This document shows positions 48,801-62,801 of a stretch of 64,000 nt of DNA, in pieces; position 1 is the stretch's first letter, and every line of letters begins with the position of its first letter. The DNA comes from Rhizophlyctis rosea. Taxonomy: Eukaryota; Chytridiomycota; Chytridiomycetes; Rhizophlyctidales; Rhizophlyctidaceae. The stretch is taken from positions 156,622 through 220,621 of the forward strand of contig JADGJC010000007.1 of assembly GCA_027596075.1 (NCBI GenBank), read 5' to 3'. Position numbers and translations under genes: made by a program. The notes below the pieces were generated by a model that ran no database searches, was not told the DNA's origin, and saw only the letters and a list, made by a program, of their open reading frames with translations.

Positions 48801-51726
48801 TGCGGATGGAGCGGAGGAAGTCATCACGGGGGTTGCGAATGGGAGAGGGAAAAGCTTTGAGGAGCGGGTTCCGTCGACTATTATTAATTATGTGGCGCGG
48901 ACGAAGCAACCGGTTTTTGATTCCACTATCAATGAGAGTTTGAAACATTTGTTGTCCTCCGACTCGTATTTTGCAAATAATAGTCCAAAGTCGTTGTTGT
49001 GCACACCCATCCTTCACCAGGGACAACTGACTGGTAAGTGGGTTAAAACTGGAGCGAGTCACATTTCAATATCTAGTCATTTGACAATGTCTGCAATCTT
49101 GGCCACCTCAGCGTTGCTATATCTGGAAAATAATCTCACCACTGACGCCTTCACTCCGGAACGTATCGAGATCCTCCAAGTAAGCTTACATCTCCATTTT
49201 TGGGGGTGATGTGTGAATCCTTGCATTTGATCACAATGATCTAATCATCTACATCAACCAGATGCTTTCCGCCGTCTCCGCAGCCTCAATCGAAAACGCC
49301 CTCCTTTACACCCAACTACAACAAAGTAACGAGCAACTGGAACAAACCGTCGAAAACCGAACCCAACAACTGCGTGAACAGAACTCTCGATTGGAACAAG
49401 AAATCAAGGTGCCCAATCCTCTTTCACTCTTCTCCCCCTTCCAATCTGACTTACTCCACCACAGGAACGACACTGCGCAGAAGCAGCTCTCCAACAAGCC
49501 AAAGAACTGGCCGAAGCCGCAACCGTTGCGAAATCCCAGTTCTTAGCAAACATGTCCCACGAAATCCGAACACCAATGAACGCCATTATGGGAATGACGG
49601 GGTGTTTGCTGGATACGGATCTGAGTGATATTCAGCGGGAGTATCTTGATATTGTGCATACTAGTTCTGATGAGCTTTTGACGCTTTTGAATGAGGTATG
49701 GGTTGGGGTTCTTTCGGAGCTATGGATGAGCAAAACCTCATACTGCAGCCCAGATTCTGGATTATTCGAAGATCGAAACGGGTAAACTGGATCTCGAAGA
49801 CCAACCCTTCAACCTTCGACAATGTGTTGAAGGTGCTTTGGACGTTCTGGCTAGTAAGGCGACGGAGAAGGGGTTAGAACTGGCCTTTCTACGGGAAGAC
49901 GATCACCCAACTACGTTTTCGGGGGATACGACTCGGTTACGGCAGATTCTGGTTAACTTGGTGGGGAATGCGGTGAAGTTTACGAAGGAGGGGGAGGTCG
50001 TGGTGACGGTTACGCAAGAAAAGTACGATGATCGGTCGAGGAGAGATCCGTCCCCGACTTCTGGGGATGTTAGGATGCTTGATTATGAGCGGGATGCAGG
50101 GGTGGAGACTGATTATTGGAAGCTGCATTTTGCGGTGCGGGATACTGGGATCGGTAAGTGGATTTCTGGTGGCGGTGCTGCCTTTGCTATCTTCGTGGTG
50201 CTCTAATCACTAACCGAGTGTTCTTTGATCAGGTATTCCGGCTGACCGAATGGATCGGCTCTTCCGAACGTTTTCACAAGTGGATGCATCAACCACACGG
50301 ATGTTTGGTGGAACGGGATTGGGGCTCGCAATCAGTAAACGGTTGGCGCAGATGATGGGTGGGGATATGTGGTGCGAGAGTGTGTATGGTTCGGGGTCCA
50401 CATTCTACTTCACTATCATTTCTCGATCTTTACCGGACGTTGATGAGAAAGAGACCAAGGACACTGCGGACATCTTGAAAGACCAACGAGTTTTGATTGT
50501 GGATAACAATGAAACGACGAGGAAGGTGGTTGGATTGCAAGTTGCAAGTTGGGGGATGACCAGTGTCATGGCGAGCTCGTCTGAGGAAGCGTTGTCGATA
50601 TTGCAGTCGGGTGTTGATGTAGATATCTGTTTGTTGGATATGTTGTTGAAGAAACAAGGGGTTGATGATAAAGTGGAGGGACTGATACTTGCTCAGCGGT
50701 AGGTGAAAACTTGTTGTGCCAGTCATAAAAGGTCCGCACGCTCATTGGCTTTCCCATACAGGATGCGGGATATGGGCTCAAATATTCCAATCATCTTGCT
50801 TACTTCCATTGGATACAGAATATTGGACCCGGAACGGCGCGCAACCAATTTTGCCGCAGTCTTGATCAAACCTGTGAAGAAGGGCAAGTTGGGACGGGCC
50901 ATGGCGGAAATCTTGGTTCGGAAGCGGTTGACCCCAACACCATCCCCGAAGCCTCCTTTCCGAAGCGGTGTAGCTCAAGAATCGCCAACCGTTTTGCGCG
51001 GACTCAGAGCTCATCCCGCCATGGATGCAGATATTGGTTTTGGCAGCGGAGCTGCGAAAGCAGGAGCATCACCACTACATCCGAGTGCTGCGGTGACTGG
51101 AGGTCATACCCCATCTCCAGCTGCAAAGCCACCAGCTAAGTTGAAGCTGCCACCACCCCTAGCGGCCGCAGTTGCAAAGCTACCACCTCTAAGGATGCTC
51201 CTTGTGGAGGACAACCCAATTAACCAGAAAGGTTTGTGGTGATTTTCTTACCAATTTTCTTCCGTTTTTGCACTCCAAATTGCTGAACTGGATTCATTCT
51301 ATTAGTCGCCGGCCATCTGCTCATGAAGATCGGCCTCTCTGCGGATGTTGCATCAAATGGTCAAGAGGCCGTCGATCTATGTCACGAGAAGGTTTACGAT
51401 ATAATCCTGATGGACGTGCAGATGCCCGTCTTAGATGGACTGGCGGCCACCAGGGTCATCCGATCTACCATACCCAGTGCGACAAACACGAAAATCATCG
51501 GCCTCACTGCAAATGCAATGAAAGGAGACCGGGACATTTGCATTGAGGCTGGGATGGACGATTATGTGAGGTTAGTCGTGAGATCTACGTTACATCATTT
51601 TGATTGCCTTCACAGTCGTCGATTGCCTTACAAAATTTCCCCCATGTCAGCAAACCGATCATGTTGGATGCTTTTGTGGATGCATTGCATAGATGCTGCG
51701 GCATTGAAAAGGAGGATGGATTGTGA
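42872..51726 (+). CDS. Very large hybrid histidine kinase: kinase-like, AAA/NTPase, GAF, HisKA, HATPase, two receivers
   Basis: About 20 exons encode roughly 2,450 residues. The layout matches fungal multidomain hybrid kinases with an N-terminal Ser/Thr kinase-like and NTPase module. The kinase-like domain (43.2-44.1 kb) has [13 protein letters not shown] where active kinases have HRD, and ADFSYA where they have DFG, so catalysis is doubtful. An NTPase follows: [15 protein letters not shown] (Walker A, split by an intron near 44350-44430) and [11 protein letters not shown] (Walker B). Then come a long helical TPR-like region (46.0-47.9 kb), a GAF domain (48.5-49.2 kb), the H-box [26 protein letters not shown] (split by an intron from IPADRMD) and [13 protein letters not shown]. 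Receiver 1 ([10 protein letters not shown]...ICLLDML) has a weakened acidic pocket. Receiver 2 ([11 protein letters not shown]...ILMDVQMP...SKPI) is canonical. The start ATG is at 42872; the product ends [10 protein letters not shown]. Confidence 0.92.
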
Positions 51727-52038
51727 TTATTCAGATTTTTGTAAACGCATGTATGATACTTCTGTCTTGTAGATATGTTTCCAATTTTACACTGTACAAA
51801 TCGTGTTGAACCAAAAGGTCTGGCCCCCTAAGCGTATTAGGTAATAATTATATTGCTGCGGGACACGTGGTATCTTAGTTTAATAATGACAACAAGGGAT
51901 ATCCAATTTTGGGTGGTGTGGTGGCACAGTGGATCCCCGCCTGGTGTTCTGGGAATCTGGGATCACCGTGCCCCCGCGATCCATTGATTATCACAAAATG
52001 ACGCGTGGCTTGGGCATATCTCATTGTGAAATGTTCTG

Positions 52039-52043
52039 ATTGG
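52039..52043 (-). promoter_or_regulatory. Inverted CCAAT box
   Basis: ATTGG (CCAAT on the minus strand) in TGATTGGTCAG lies 50 bp upstream of a TATA box. That spacing is compatible with a core promoter reading rightward. Confidence 0.4.
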
Positions 52044-52090
52044 TCAGTTTGGGGTCGCCACCTGCTGCGCAGCATCAAAACTCGGAAATG

Positions 52091-52098
52091 TATAAATA
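52091..52098 (+). promoter_or_regulatory. TATA box
   Basis: TATAAATA is followed by a C-rich stretch and lies 1.14 kb before the bromodomain gene's ATG. It is the best core-promoter candidate in this interval, but no transcript start is visible from sequence. Confidence 0.45.
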
Positions 52099-52860
52099 TC
52101 CCCCGCCCCAGCTTGGCCCGATCAAACTCGGAAATTCGACCGTAACTTGCTGAGCATTGTGCGGCAACGCGTCTTCCCTTTTTGTCCCCATTTGGTTTCA
52201 TCGTCTCACCTTGTGTCACATTGCATCAAAGCAAAAAAACCAGGTAGGCGTCTTATCTCGTTACATTCCTTGTGCTTCTGCAGACTTCTGTTTGGATAAT
52301 TGTTGGGAGGTTTGGGAGGAGGAGAAGGAGGCGCGTGCAAATGAAGCCAAGCTCATCTTGGTGACGTGCCCCTTGGATTCTGGGTCGCGCTTCCATCTGC
52401 GGCAACAATCTGGGAACAGGGAATAGTAGGGACCACCCCCCCTCTTTTGCTTTGCACACACACATTGCAGTGGGCCCCTTCATCAGATCTCGGATATTTA
52501 TTATCAGACCCACAGTCCCTTCCCCCATCCAATTTCACACGTCCGGCCAATCTCGCGTCGCGTTGCACCCTGATTGGATCTCCGATCCTCAACTTCGTCT
52601 TCCCTCGATTTTACATAGATATCCTTGGGTATTTTCATTTTCCCAAGCTTATCAATTTAGCTAGCGCAACGAGGATTGGAGAAACGGACGCTACCCATTA
52701 TCCCTGCTGTCACCCCTCCCCTGTGCGGTCATTCTTTTTCACTTTGGGTGTGTTGCGTGCTTCATAATTTGTCTGGTGGTTCCGTGTTTGAAAGACATTC
52801 GCCATGGCGTAGTATACTCTTGCACGCGAGGTGGTGGGGTATGTAATCGGGAGGCTTGTT

Positions 52861-52884
52861 GTCTCCTCCAAGGTTGGAGGAGAC
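52861..52884. repeat. Perfect palindrome, 11-bp arms
   Basis: GTCTCCTCCAA, GG, TTGGAGGAGAC. The two-base centre makes it a near-continuous 24-bp dyad. It lies in the presumed leader of the bromodomain gene, 350 bp before the ATG. Confidence 0.85.
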
Positions 52885-53232
52885 AGGGGTTACGTTTATT
52901 TGATTGAGGACGAAGAAGCACATTTCTTTTTGGATTTCGAACTTCAAACTGGGCTGTTCATCTTTTGGCTTATTTATGCTGATCTATGTGTGTGTCCCTT
53001 TCGCAGGTGCCTTTAATTGGGTAACTCAAAGTTCATCCCCTTGCTTCATCACCCCTCCCTGCCCTTTATCGATTCTCTGGTGAGCATCTTTCTCATGCCC
53101 CTGGCGTATGGCTTGCTGGAAGATTCGCAGACGAGTCATACGACTTGTGGTCGGAGCTATGTCATGGTGATGGATCACTTACCCTATGATGATTGTCGTG
53201 GTGGTTAGAGTACATCGCTTGCATCTGTGAAG

Positions 53233-55038
53233 ATGACCATCGTCGTTCCTATCCCAATTGATACGTCGTCGGCCGTCATCAAAGCTGCCCACGCTGCGTC
53301 TGCACATCCATCCCCTCCTATCGACCAAGCACCAATGTCAATCGATCAACTACTACCACATTGCTCAGCAAAGGTATGTCCAAGTGCGACCTGTTCGGCC
53401 TCGCAAAAGCTTTTCTCACATGATTGTAAACTACAGGACGAATCACATACCGCACAATCAGAAAACCTCTCCACGTCCTTATCCGAACACCATGGCCATA
53501 TCATGTCTCCTGCCCCGACTGATGGCGATGGGGAGGAAGTTTCACCACTGCAGGCCGATGCACCACTCGCAGAACCTTCCTATTCTTCCCCCCCGACACC
53601 TTCTCCTGATACACCTGTGCCGGTCAAGTCATTGATGGCAACGGAAGCGAAAGCCTGCAAGCAATTGCTATCGTCCATACAAAAGCACGGTGCAGCATGG
53701 CCCTTCCTCCGACCTGTCGATCCCGTTGCCGCCGGTGCTCCCGATTACTTCGACATCATCAAGCATCCCATGGATCTATCGACCATCGAGACCAAGCTCA
53801 GCTCCCGTGAATATGAGACCGTCGAAGGATTCGCTGCTGACATCAAGTTGATGCTTGACAACTGCAGCACCTACAACCCACCTACGCATAACGTGCACCA
53901 GCTTGCGAAAAACTTACGAGAGTACGTTTCGATGCAACTGACAAAGATGTTCCCAGCAATGGAACTTGCAATGTCGGGTGGGGATGCGGCTCCATCGGTA
54001 TCGGGACGCAGGAAGCGGGATATCAAACCTCCACGTGTCTTCGAACCCGAGGCCGACCTGCCCCAAAAGAAGTCGAAGCCGGCTCGAAAGGCCTCGTTGG
54101 TGGAACACGAGGAAAGGGAGAGTAAGGTGTCGAGGCGGCGGTCGTCGGTATTGGTTGAGGATGCGTCTTCTGATGAAGAGGAGATGTACGAGTCCAAGAT
54201 CAGTACATTGGTAGCCAGCATTGGGGAGATTCATGCTCAGTTGGCGGACCTTCGGCGGAAGAGCACAACCTCGAAAACCAAGCGCTCCGCCTCCCCCGAT
54301 GCCACTCCCGCCCCCGCTCCGAAAAAGCGAAAGTCGAAAACTCATGAACCAACATCGCCTTCATCCCGCACCTCTTCCCCCGCTTCTACATCGTCCACAT
54401 CCCCGGTGCCCCACGTTGCGGCCGCGGCCGGTCCAGCCAAAGAGTGCGAATACTGTGGGACGTCAGTCACGCCGATGTGGAGGCGTGGTCCTTCTGGGAA
54501 GAGTACTTTGTGCAACAAATGTGGGGTAAAATGGCGGTCGGGCAAAATCATGGGTGGGGAAAACGGAAGTCCAGCATTGCCACCATTCGTACCAGAAACA
54601 GCGCCGAAACGTGGAACAGGTGCGACAAAGAAGCAGGCGGGGGGTCGGAAGGCGAAGGATGGGGCGCAGCGGCCGGTACGGGAAATTTCCTACGCACAGA
54701 AGAAGGAATTGTCCAACATGATGGGAACGCTGTCGGAACATCACATGGCGGGAGTGGTGGACATCATTCGTGAGGGCATTCCACAGTTGAGGGACGTGGA
54801 AAACGAAATCGAACTCGACATCGACAGCATTGAACCCGTCACCCTCGCCAAACTATACGATTACGTCCTTAAAGCCTGCGGGAAGGGAGGCTCGATCTTC
54901 TCCTTGTCGCAAACTCGACCCACGAAACCTCAACAGCGTCGCAAAACGACCAACTCCTCCCTCAAATCCTCTCCCACGTCCCTCGCCGCCATGGACGAGT
55001 CCGACAACGACTTTTTGTCCGGGTCCGATATGGACTGA
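53233..55038 (+). CDS. Single-bromodomain, GATA-finger, NET-domain protein
   Basis: A BET-like chromatin reader of unusual build. After a Ser/Pro-rich N-terminus comes a bromodomain: [39 protein letters not shown], then [14 protein letters not shown] with the acetyl-lysine-binding Asn. Basic tracts and a short coiled coil ([20 protein letters not shown]) follow. Then a GATA finger, [14 protein letters not shown]...[12 protein letters not shown] (C-x2-C-x18-C-x2-C). The C-terminal NET domain is [20 protein letters not shown] to [20 protein letters not shown]. It ends in an acidic Ser/Asp tail. Fungal Bdf and animal BET proteins have two bromodomains and no GATA finger. Bases 53374-53436 (GTATGT...CTACAG) are very probably a 63-nt intron that is a multiple of three and stop free. 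With it removed the protein is about 580 residues; retained, it gains 21 residues including three Cys. Confidence 0.9.
   Translation: MTIVVPIPIDTSSAVIKAAHAASAHPSPPIDQAPMSIDQLLPHCSAKVCPSATCSASQKLFSHDCKLQDESHTAQSENLSTSLSEHHGHIMSPAPTDGDGEEVSPLQADAPLAEPSYSSPPTPSPDTPVPVKSLMATEAKACKQLLSSIQKHGAAWPFLRPVDPVAAGAPDYFDIIKHPMDLSTIETKLSSREYETVEGFAADIKLMLDNCSTYNPPTHNVHQLAKNLREYVSMQLTKMFPAMELAMSGGDAAPSVSGRRKRDIKPPRVFEPEADLPQKKSKPARKASLVEHEERESKVSRRRSSVLVEDASSDEEEMYESKISTLVASIGEIHAQLADLRRKSTTSKTKRSASPDATPAPAPKKRKSKTHEPTSPSSRTSSPASTSSTSPVPHVAAAAGPAKECEYCGTSVTPMWRRGPSGKSTLCNKCGVKWRSGKIMGGENGSPALPPFVPETAPKRGTGATKKQAGGRKAKDGAQRPVREISYAQKKELSNMMGTLSEHHMAGVVDIIREGIPQLRDVENEIELDIDSIEPVTLAKLYDYVLKACGKGGSIFSLSQTRPTKPQQRRKTTNSSLKSSPTSLAAMDESDNDFLSGSDMD
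53374..53436 (+). other. Probable 63-nt, frame-neutral intron in the bromodomain gene
   Basis: It has a consensus donor GTATGT after CAAAG, a branch-like TTGTAAAC and the acceptor CTACAG. The length is divisible by three and no stop occurs in the reading frame, so splicing and retention both give full-length products. Confidence 0.75.
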
Positions 55039-55907
55039 TTCGTTTCGTCCTTTCCCTTTCCTTCTTCGCTCGTAACGATACCCTCTTTCCTTGCAACTCC
55101 AACTTCCCTGCAACTTCACATCCACACCGTCTTCCTCCTCCCTTCCCCCCTCCCTTTGCACACGAACACTCTCACCTTCAGCAAACGCAAATCCTACCAA
55201 GCCCTTTGCGCACGTTCATAATGTATCTGCATTTAGCTTGTGAAAGGCGAATAACTGTAATAATAAAATATGAAAAAGCCAAAAACATCATAAAACTGGC
55301 GAAAAGAAAGCGTGTTTGTTTCCGTGTTGTTGTGGGTTGTGTTGTTTTTGGCTGTGGTTTTGCGGGACAATGGTGCCACTTTGCTGAATGATGTCCGTGC
55401 TTTTCTGATTTTCGTGGTTTGGCCAACCCCAACGCTGTTACCATTTTATGGGCGATGGTTAAGCCCGTATGTAGTGCAGGAGAATTTCGGTTCAAATGGA
55501 AAACGCAGGCTGCCACCGGCTGGCAAATCTACGCCCGGGGAACTTTGGACTTCGAAAAAACACGCCAGCTTTGCTATGAAAAACACGCCAGCTTAGCTGA
55601 GGTAATCGCATGAATTTTGTGGCGTGGAGGGGTGACGTCATGCACCGCCGCACACACACAAACCCAGAAACATCCAAATACCGGCACTCCCACTGCCAAA
55701 GTCCCATCATCTTGAAGTACTTGAAGTCCATCCAATATCAGTACGTAAACAAAAGTCAGTATTCTGCAAACCCATTACACCAAATCAGTTATTCTACATA
55801 GGTCCGTCACCGAAGGTGCTTCCCACATGCATGTTGTGAATGTTAACCGAATCTTTCCCCTCACTCCAATCCAGCTCTTTCACACAATACCACGTCGTCC
55901 CACAACC
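55039..55907. other. Intergenic region with a short direct repeat
   Basis: It begins with a pyrimidine-rich probable 3' UTR (55040-55200). The phrase AAAAACACGCCAGCTT occurs twice, 23 bases apart. No gene is supported. Confidence 0.5.
55556..55598 (+). repeat. Direct repeat, 23-bp period
   Basis: AAAAACACGCCAGCTT followed by TGCTATG and then AAAAACACGCCAGCTTAGC. There are two copies. Confidence 0.8.
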
Positions 55908-56177
55908 ATGTCCCACACAACCAACCCAACCACGACCTCCATCACCCAAAGTCACAACCACCCAGTACCAGAATCCACCACATCTGCCACCCACAGCAGC
56001 AGCACAAACCACCCTCACCTCTTCAAATTCCTTCACCGCAAATCCGCGGAAGAACGTGAAGAAGAGACGGAACGAGACATCATTGAGCACGTTCCGGATA
56101 TCAGCGCTCCGTATGCTGTGTCTAGCGTGAAGTCTCCTGTTTTTGCGGAGGTTGTGGCGGAGGAGCCACCTAAGTAG
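55908..56177 (+). CDS. Small hypothetical protein, 89 aa
   Basis: An ATG after the C/A-rich leader CCACGTCGTCCCACAACC opens 89 codons. The N-terminal half is Thr/Ser/His-rich. The C-terminal half is helical and charged (KFLHRKSAEEREEETERDII) and ends in a short hydrophobic segment and EEPPK. There is no intron, and no domain I recognise. Codon composition shifts as in neighbouring genes, and a T-rich stretch with an AATGATATTATT run follows at about 56300. It may be a real small gene without known relatives. Confidence 0.5.
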   Translation: MSHTTNPTTTSITQSHNHPVPESTTSATHSSSTNHPHLFKFLHRKSAEEREEETERDIIEHVPDISAPYAVSSVKSPVFAEVVAEEPPK

Positions 56178-57711
56178 ATTTTTGCGTTGGGGGTAGGGTT
56201 TGTTGGGTGGTGGAAGGGGGGATAGAGCTACGCGTGTCGATATACCACTTTTGTTGATGTATCTTTGATTATTCTGCTTTTTCTTGTAAAACTTTCAATG
56301 ATATTATTTTGTTCATAAGCTTTAGCACCAATCGTGAATATGAATGCGGTATAATGAACAGTATGGTTCTGGTCAGAATATCATCAGTCTCCATCGCATC
56401 TACATCAATCACACTCATTTGGCAGTAGAGTCCGATCCAACTTCAGCAGTCCCACCATCAGCTCTTGGCAAGATCAAATGGTGACTCCGAAGAGTTTGTT
56501 GTGGTTCCCCGATAGCGGCTATGCTGCTGATAATGGTCTCGTGACCTACAATTTGCTCCGTTGTCTCCGATTTGCATGAAAGTATGATGTGACGGTCTCA
56601 ACAACCCATGCTGTAGTCACGGAAAACAACAGGGATCAGAACTTTCGAAGAAGTTCTGCATGCAATCACGTAGGTCGTTCACTTGAGTGCAAAGAAGTCC
56701 GTGACGCAACGAATCAGACCGCGATCGAAAATTTTGGAAAAACCGTTTGACTCGGTGGAACATGCACTTCCTGCAAACACGTACAATCTTTCATGGCATG
56801 AGGGACGCATGCCTTATTGGTGTATTTTATGACTTAAGCTGTGTCTCCCTGTTTCCATCTGTGAGCGGATGCCATCCGTCCACGACCCTGGTGGCCTCCC
56901 TGACTATGAGATCGTACCTGAGGAATCGGAAACTTGGCGAGGTTCGAAGGAGAAATCTTAGTTCTTTGCACCTCTCATTGCCAACTGCAACCCTCCTTGT
57001 CAACTCAATGCGATGAAATGGGCATATTCACGGCGCTTGAGCCCTTGAGATGGATGGGTAGGATTTCTAACTGCTGTGCCACCAGCACTCTCAGGGTTCA
57101 CCTTTTGGACCCTCGTGTTTACATTTTGGGACAACTAGCGACACTGTTGTCCCATCATTTTCATACACCGCACACTAGCATTACCAACGATATGCTCCAC
57201 GTTGTATGGTACGCTTACAATGTCGACACACTCCACATTGTATGGTACAATTACAAAGTCGGAATTTCTCGCATCTTGGTGTCATGATTTAATGGCATAT
57301 ATGCGTCACCGACGGAGATGACGCGGAGCATGAAGTATCCAAGCAACGGGTCAGTGTTTCCCACGGTTTTTAGTCTTAATGTTCCGGAACAGTGGGAGAC
57401 ACTCGGTTGTGAGTGAATGGCGCGGTGACGGTACACCAGCCCCATGTTTTACCCACGCCGGCATGGTAGGGCCGAGTACTAATGGAAGCGGATGGACGGT
57501 TCAGACACCGGTGCTGATACCACACTTCAGTTGAAACATTTGGCAGAAAAGGCCTCAATGTAGAAGAATGTATTTAACCCCGCCCCTCCCCCGAAATGGT
57601 GCATAGTCCTCCGGGTGCAAGACATCTCGTCAAAATCACAAACAATCGAACATAATCCAGCACTTTCACTCCCAATTCCCCGTAACTGAAAGGATATCAA
57701 CCTACCTGCGA
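56178..57711. other. Intergenic region upstream of the velvet gene
   Basis: No gene is supported over 1.5 kb. A 118-codon plus frame at 56934-57287 includes a 12-residue duplication caused by a 36-bp DNA repeat. AGAACTTTCGAAGAAGTTCT at 56638-56657 resembles alternating heat-shock-element units. Confidence 0.45.
57195..57266 (+). repeat. Direct repeat, 36-bp period
   Basis: CTCCACGTTGTATGGTACG and CTCCACATTGTATGGTACA begin 36 bases apart, and their continuations TTACAATGTCG / TTACAAAGTCG also match. Two copies, about 85% identical. Confidence 0.8.
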
Positions 57712-58918
57712 ATGGCTCCAGACGTCTTTTCCCTTCGGTAAGTTTGTTCTTCCCTACCAATGGATCGGGATGTGACGCGATGGAGGCCCAGTGACTCAAA
57801 TTGGCACCTTACCGTTGGATTTCTCAATGTACCCACACTTCCCCACCTTACCATAGCCGCATCGCGCTCCGGATCCTACAAGAACCAAAGACCGGGCAAG
57901 CGTGTCCGGAAACGATGGAAAGAATTCCTATTGATCCTCCGCCTGTGGTCGAAGTCTTTGACACTACCACGCAGAAGCCTGTCGAACTCCAGCGGTAAGG
58001 GTCATCAGCTCCTCACCGTTAACCTTCACCATGTTTTCGGGTTTTTGATACGATTCGACACGATTGACCACACCGTCAAACACTAGTCTCTCGCAGAACC
58101 TTCGCAACTTCGTCGTCACCGCGACCTTATGGAACGAGCAAGGCCGCGAGATCCGCCAATTGGTACGAGTCAACCACATCGCTGGAGTGGCCGGCAGCAG
58201 CAGCAGCAGCAGCACCGCCACCACCAACACATCTCCTCCGATCCCGATGCTGGACGGCCAGCATACCACCAATCCACAGCTCGTCACTCTGCCAGATGGG
58301 AAGAAAGCTGACGTATGCGTCTTTGCGGATTTGAGCGTGAAGGTCGCGGGCACTTACCGTCCGTAACCATTTGCTTACTGTTTGCTTGTAAACAAAGTAC
58401 TTGGTCCAATAACCAAAATCTTATCACAGGTATCCGGTTTGATCTGTCCATCCTCGGCAGGTGCGTATTTGGAAGACTTTTTGAACTCTTCTGCTTCAAT
58501 TGTTGGCTGCCACCCCCTTCTACGTGCATCCCTCTATCATCCTAATCTCGGATCGGCAAGAAGCTGATATGTTTTTTCCCCTCTATCCCAGCAACCCAAC
58601 CCAGACGTCTCAACCGGCCAGCCACATCACCCACGTCTACTCTGAAGCATTCACCATCATGCCACCCGTCTGTGTGGGAGGCGGGTGTGAGCCGGGTGAA
58701 GAACTTGACGACATCGTGGACGGAGATCCGACTGACGCAGTTGATCCCCCCCCGGGTATGTACCTTATCGAAGGTTTACGATCAGCTCTATTAGGGAAAG
58801 AAAGGGACTAACATCTTCCACTCCAGCCCCCACCGAACTCACGCGCCATCTTCAATCTCAAGGCGTGATGATCCTCAACTACGCAAACCTCCAAGATTTC
58901 CTGATGCCTGACCAATGA
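57712..58918 (+). CDS. Velvet-domain regulator, 240 aa
   Basis: Six exons (57712-57737, 57857-57994, 58087-58358, 58430-58460, 58592-58755, 58827-58918) sum to 723 nt in frame. Velvet proteins are fungal DNA-binding regulators of development and secondary metabolism with an NF-kB-like fold. Visible blocks are LRILQEPKTGQA, RIPIDPPPVVEVF, FVVTATLWNEQGREI, a polyserine insert from a CAG run at 58197, VCVFADLSVKVAGTYRIRFDL and SHITHVYSEAFTI, then TELTRHLQSQGVMI near the end. The usual AK-FPG loop between the last two blocks is replaced by a Gly/Cys and Asp/Pro-rich stretch (PVCVGGGCEPGEELDD). The protein stops soon after the domain, so there is no long C-terminal tail. The tiny 31-nt exon 58430-58460 is required to keep the RIRFDL block in frame. 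Confidence 0.87.
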
Positions 58919-59204
58919 ATCACACTCGGTCGCGTCCGTCCCGGAGGCCAGCTTATGCCCGACCAGTAAATAGTAATCCATAGCACAAAGAAGAAAATCC
59001 TTCAAGTTTTGCATCCCCGTAGCACAGAAAGTAAATTCATTTTTGTAAAAGCAAGTTGAAAATTCAATTTGAAATCTGTACATAATTTGCAGATTATATA
59101 GTGCAATGATACATTTGTTGCCGTGGGTTGCCTGATCTACAATTAACAACCAGCATTCAGCCATTTCCGTCGCAATTTCCTGCCATCCGTCAAGCTTCAT
59201 CCGT

Positions 59205-62265
<3,061 letters not shown>

Positions 62266-62801
62266 TATGTAGTTGGTATGGAGGGGGAAGTGCAGCAAGG
62301 TGGACCAAGAACGCCGCTACTCGCAAGTCCGTTCCCTGAAGACTATGGCGGGTCGTACAAGAAGCCTACTCAAGGGCACGCAGTGGGAAAAGGCTTTTGG
62401 TGGGCAAAACTGTCCCATTCGCAAATGTTAGTACTATAACCCATTGATGACATGCAGTGGACACTTACTTTATGGTAAGAAACGCTATTCTCCACCTATT
62501 CAAGTTGAATGTTCGCTTTCGACGGTCCTCAGTCAGCAGTGAGTAGTTGCTGGGAAAGATGGGAAAGGTGATGCAGAAGACCCAGGGTGTCAAATGCAGG
62601 ATGGCCCTCAGCCTGCTCCAGTGGCCCAAGGCCAAGGTCTGGGCCAAGTGACTTCGCTCCATTAATCACGTGAATCTAACTAAAGTGCCAACTGCGCATC
62701 ATAATGACTCATGGGCCCACCTCCCACCTCATGTCATGCATGAACTCCCAATCTTTTCAGGGTTGCAACTTGCAAAAGTACGCAGATCACCAACGTGCAC
62801 A
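62266..62801. promoter_or_regulatory. Divergent upstream region, cullin / cap-binding protein
   Basis: 536 bp separate the two divergent start codons. No ORF or TATA box is convincing. Short repeated words such as CCCAAGGCCAAGGTCTGGGCC (62625-62645) are present without an obvious interpretation. Confidence 0.45.

Larger units (their letters stand above)
51727..53232. other. Long intergenic/leader region before the bromodomain gene
   Basis: No coding frame is convincing. It contains an inverted CCAAT box, a TATA box, a possible 5' UTR donor (ACCAG|GTAGGC at about 52243) and a perfect 11-bp-arm palindrome. If transcription starts just after the TATA box, the leader is over 1 kb long or is spliced. 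Confidence 0.5.

Noticed and set aside
56934..57287. 118-codon frame with a 12-residue internal duplication
   Set aside because: The duplication comes from a 36-bp DNA repeat. The frame has no leader, motif or splice context, so only the repeat is annotated.
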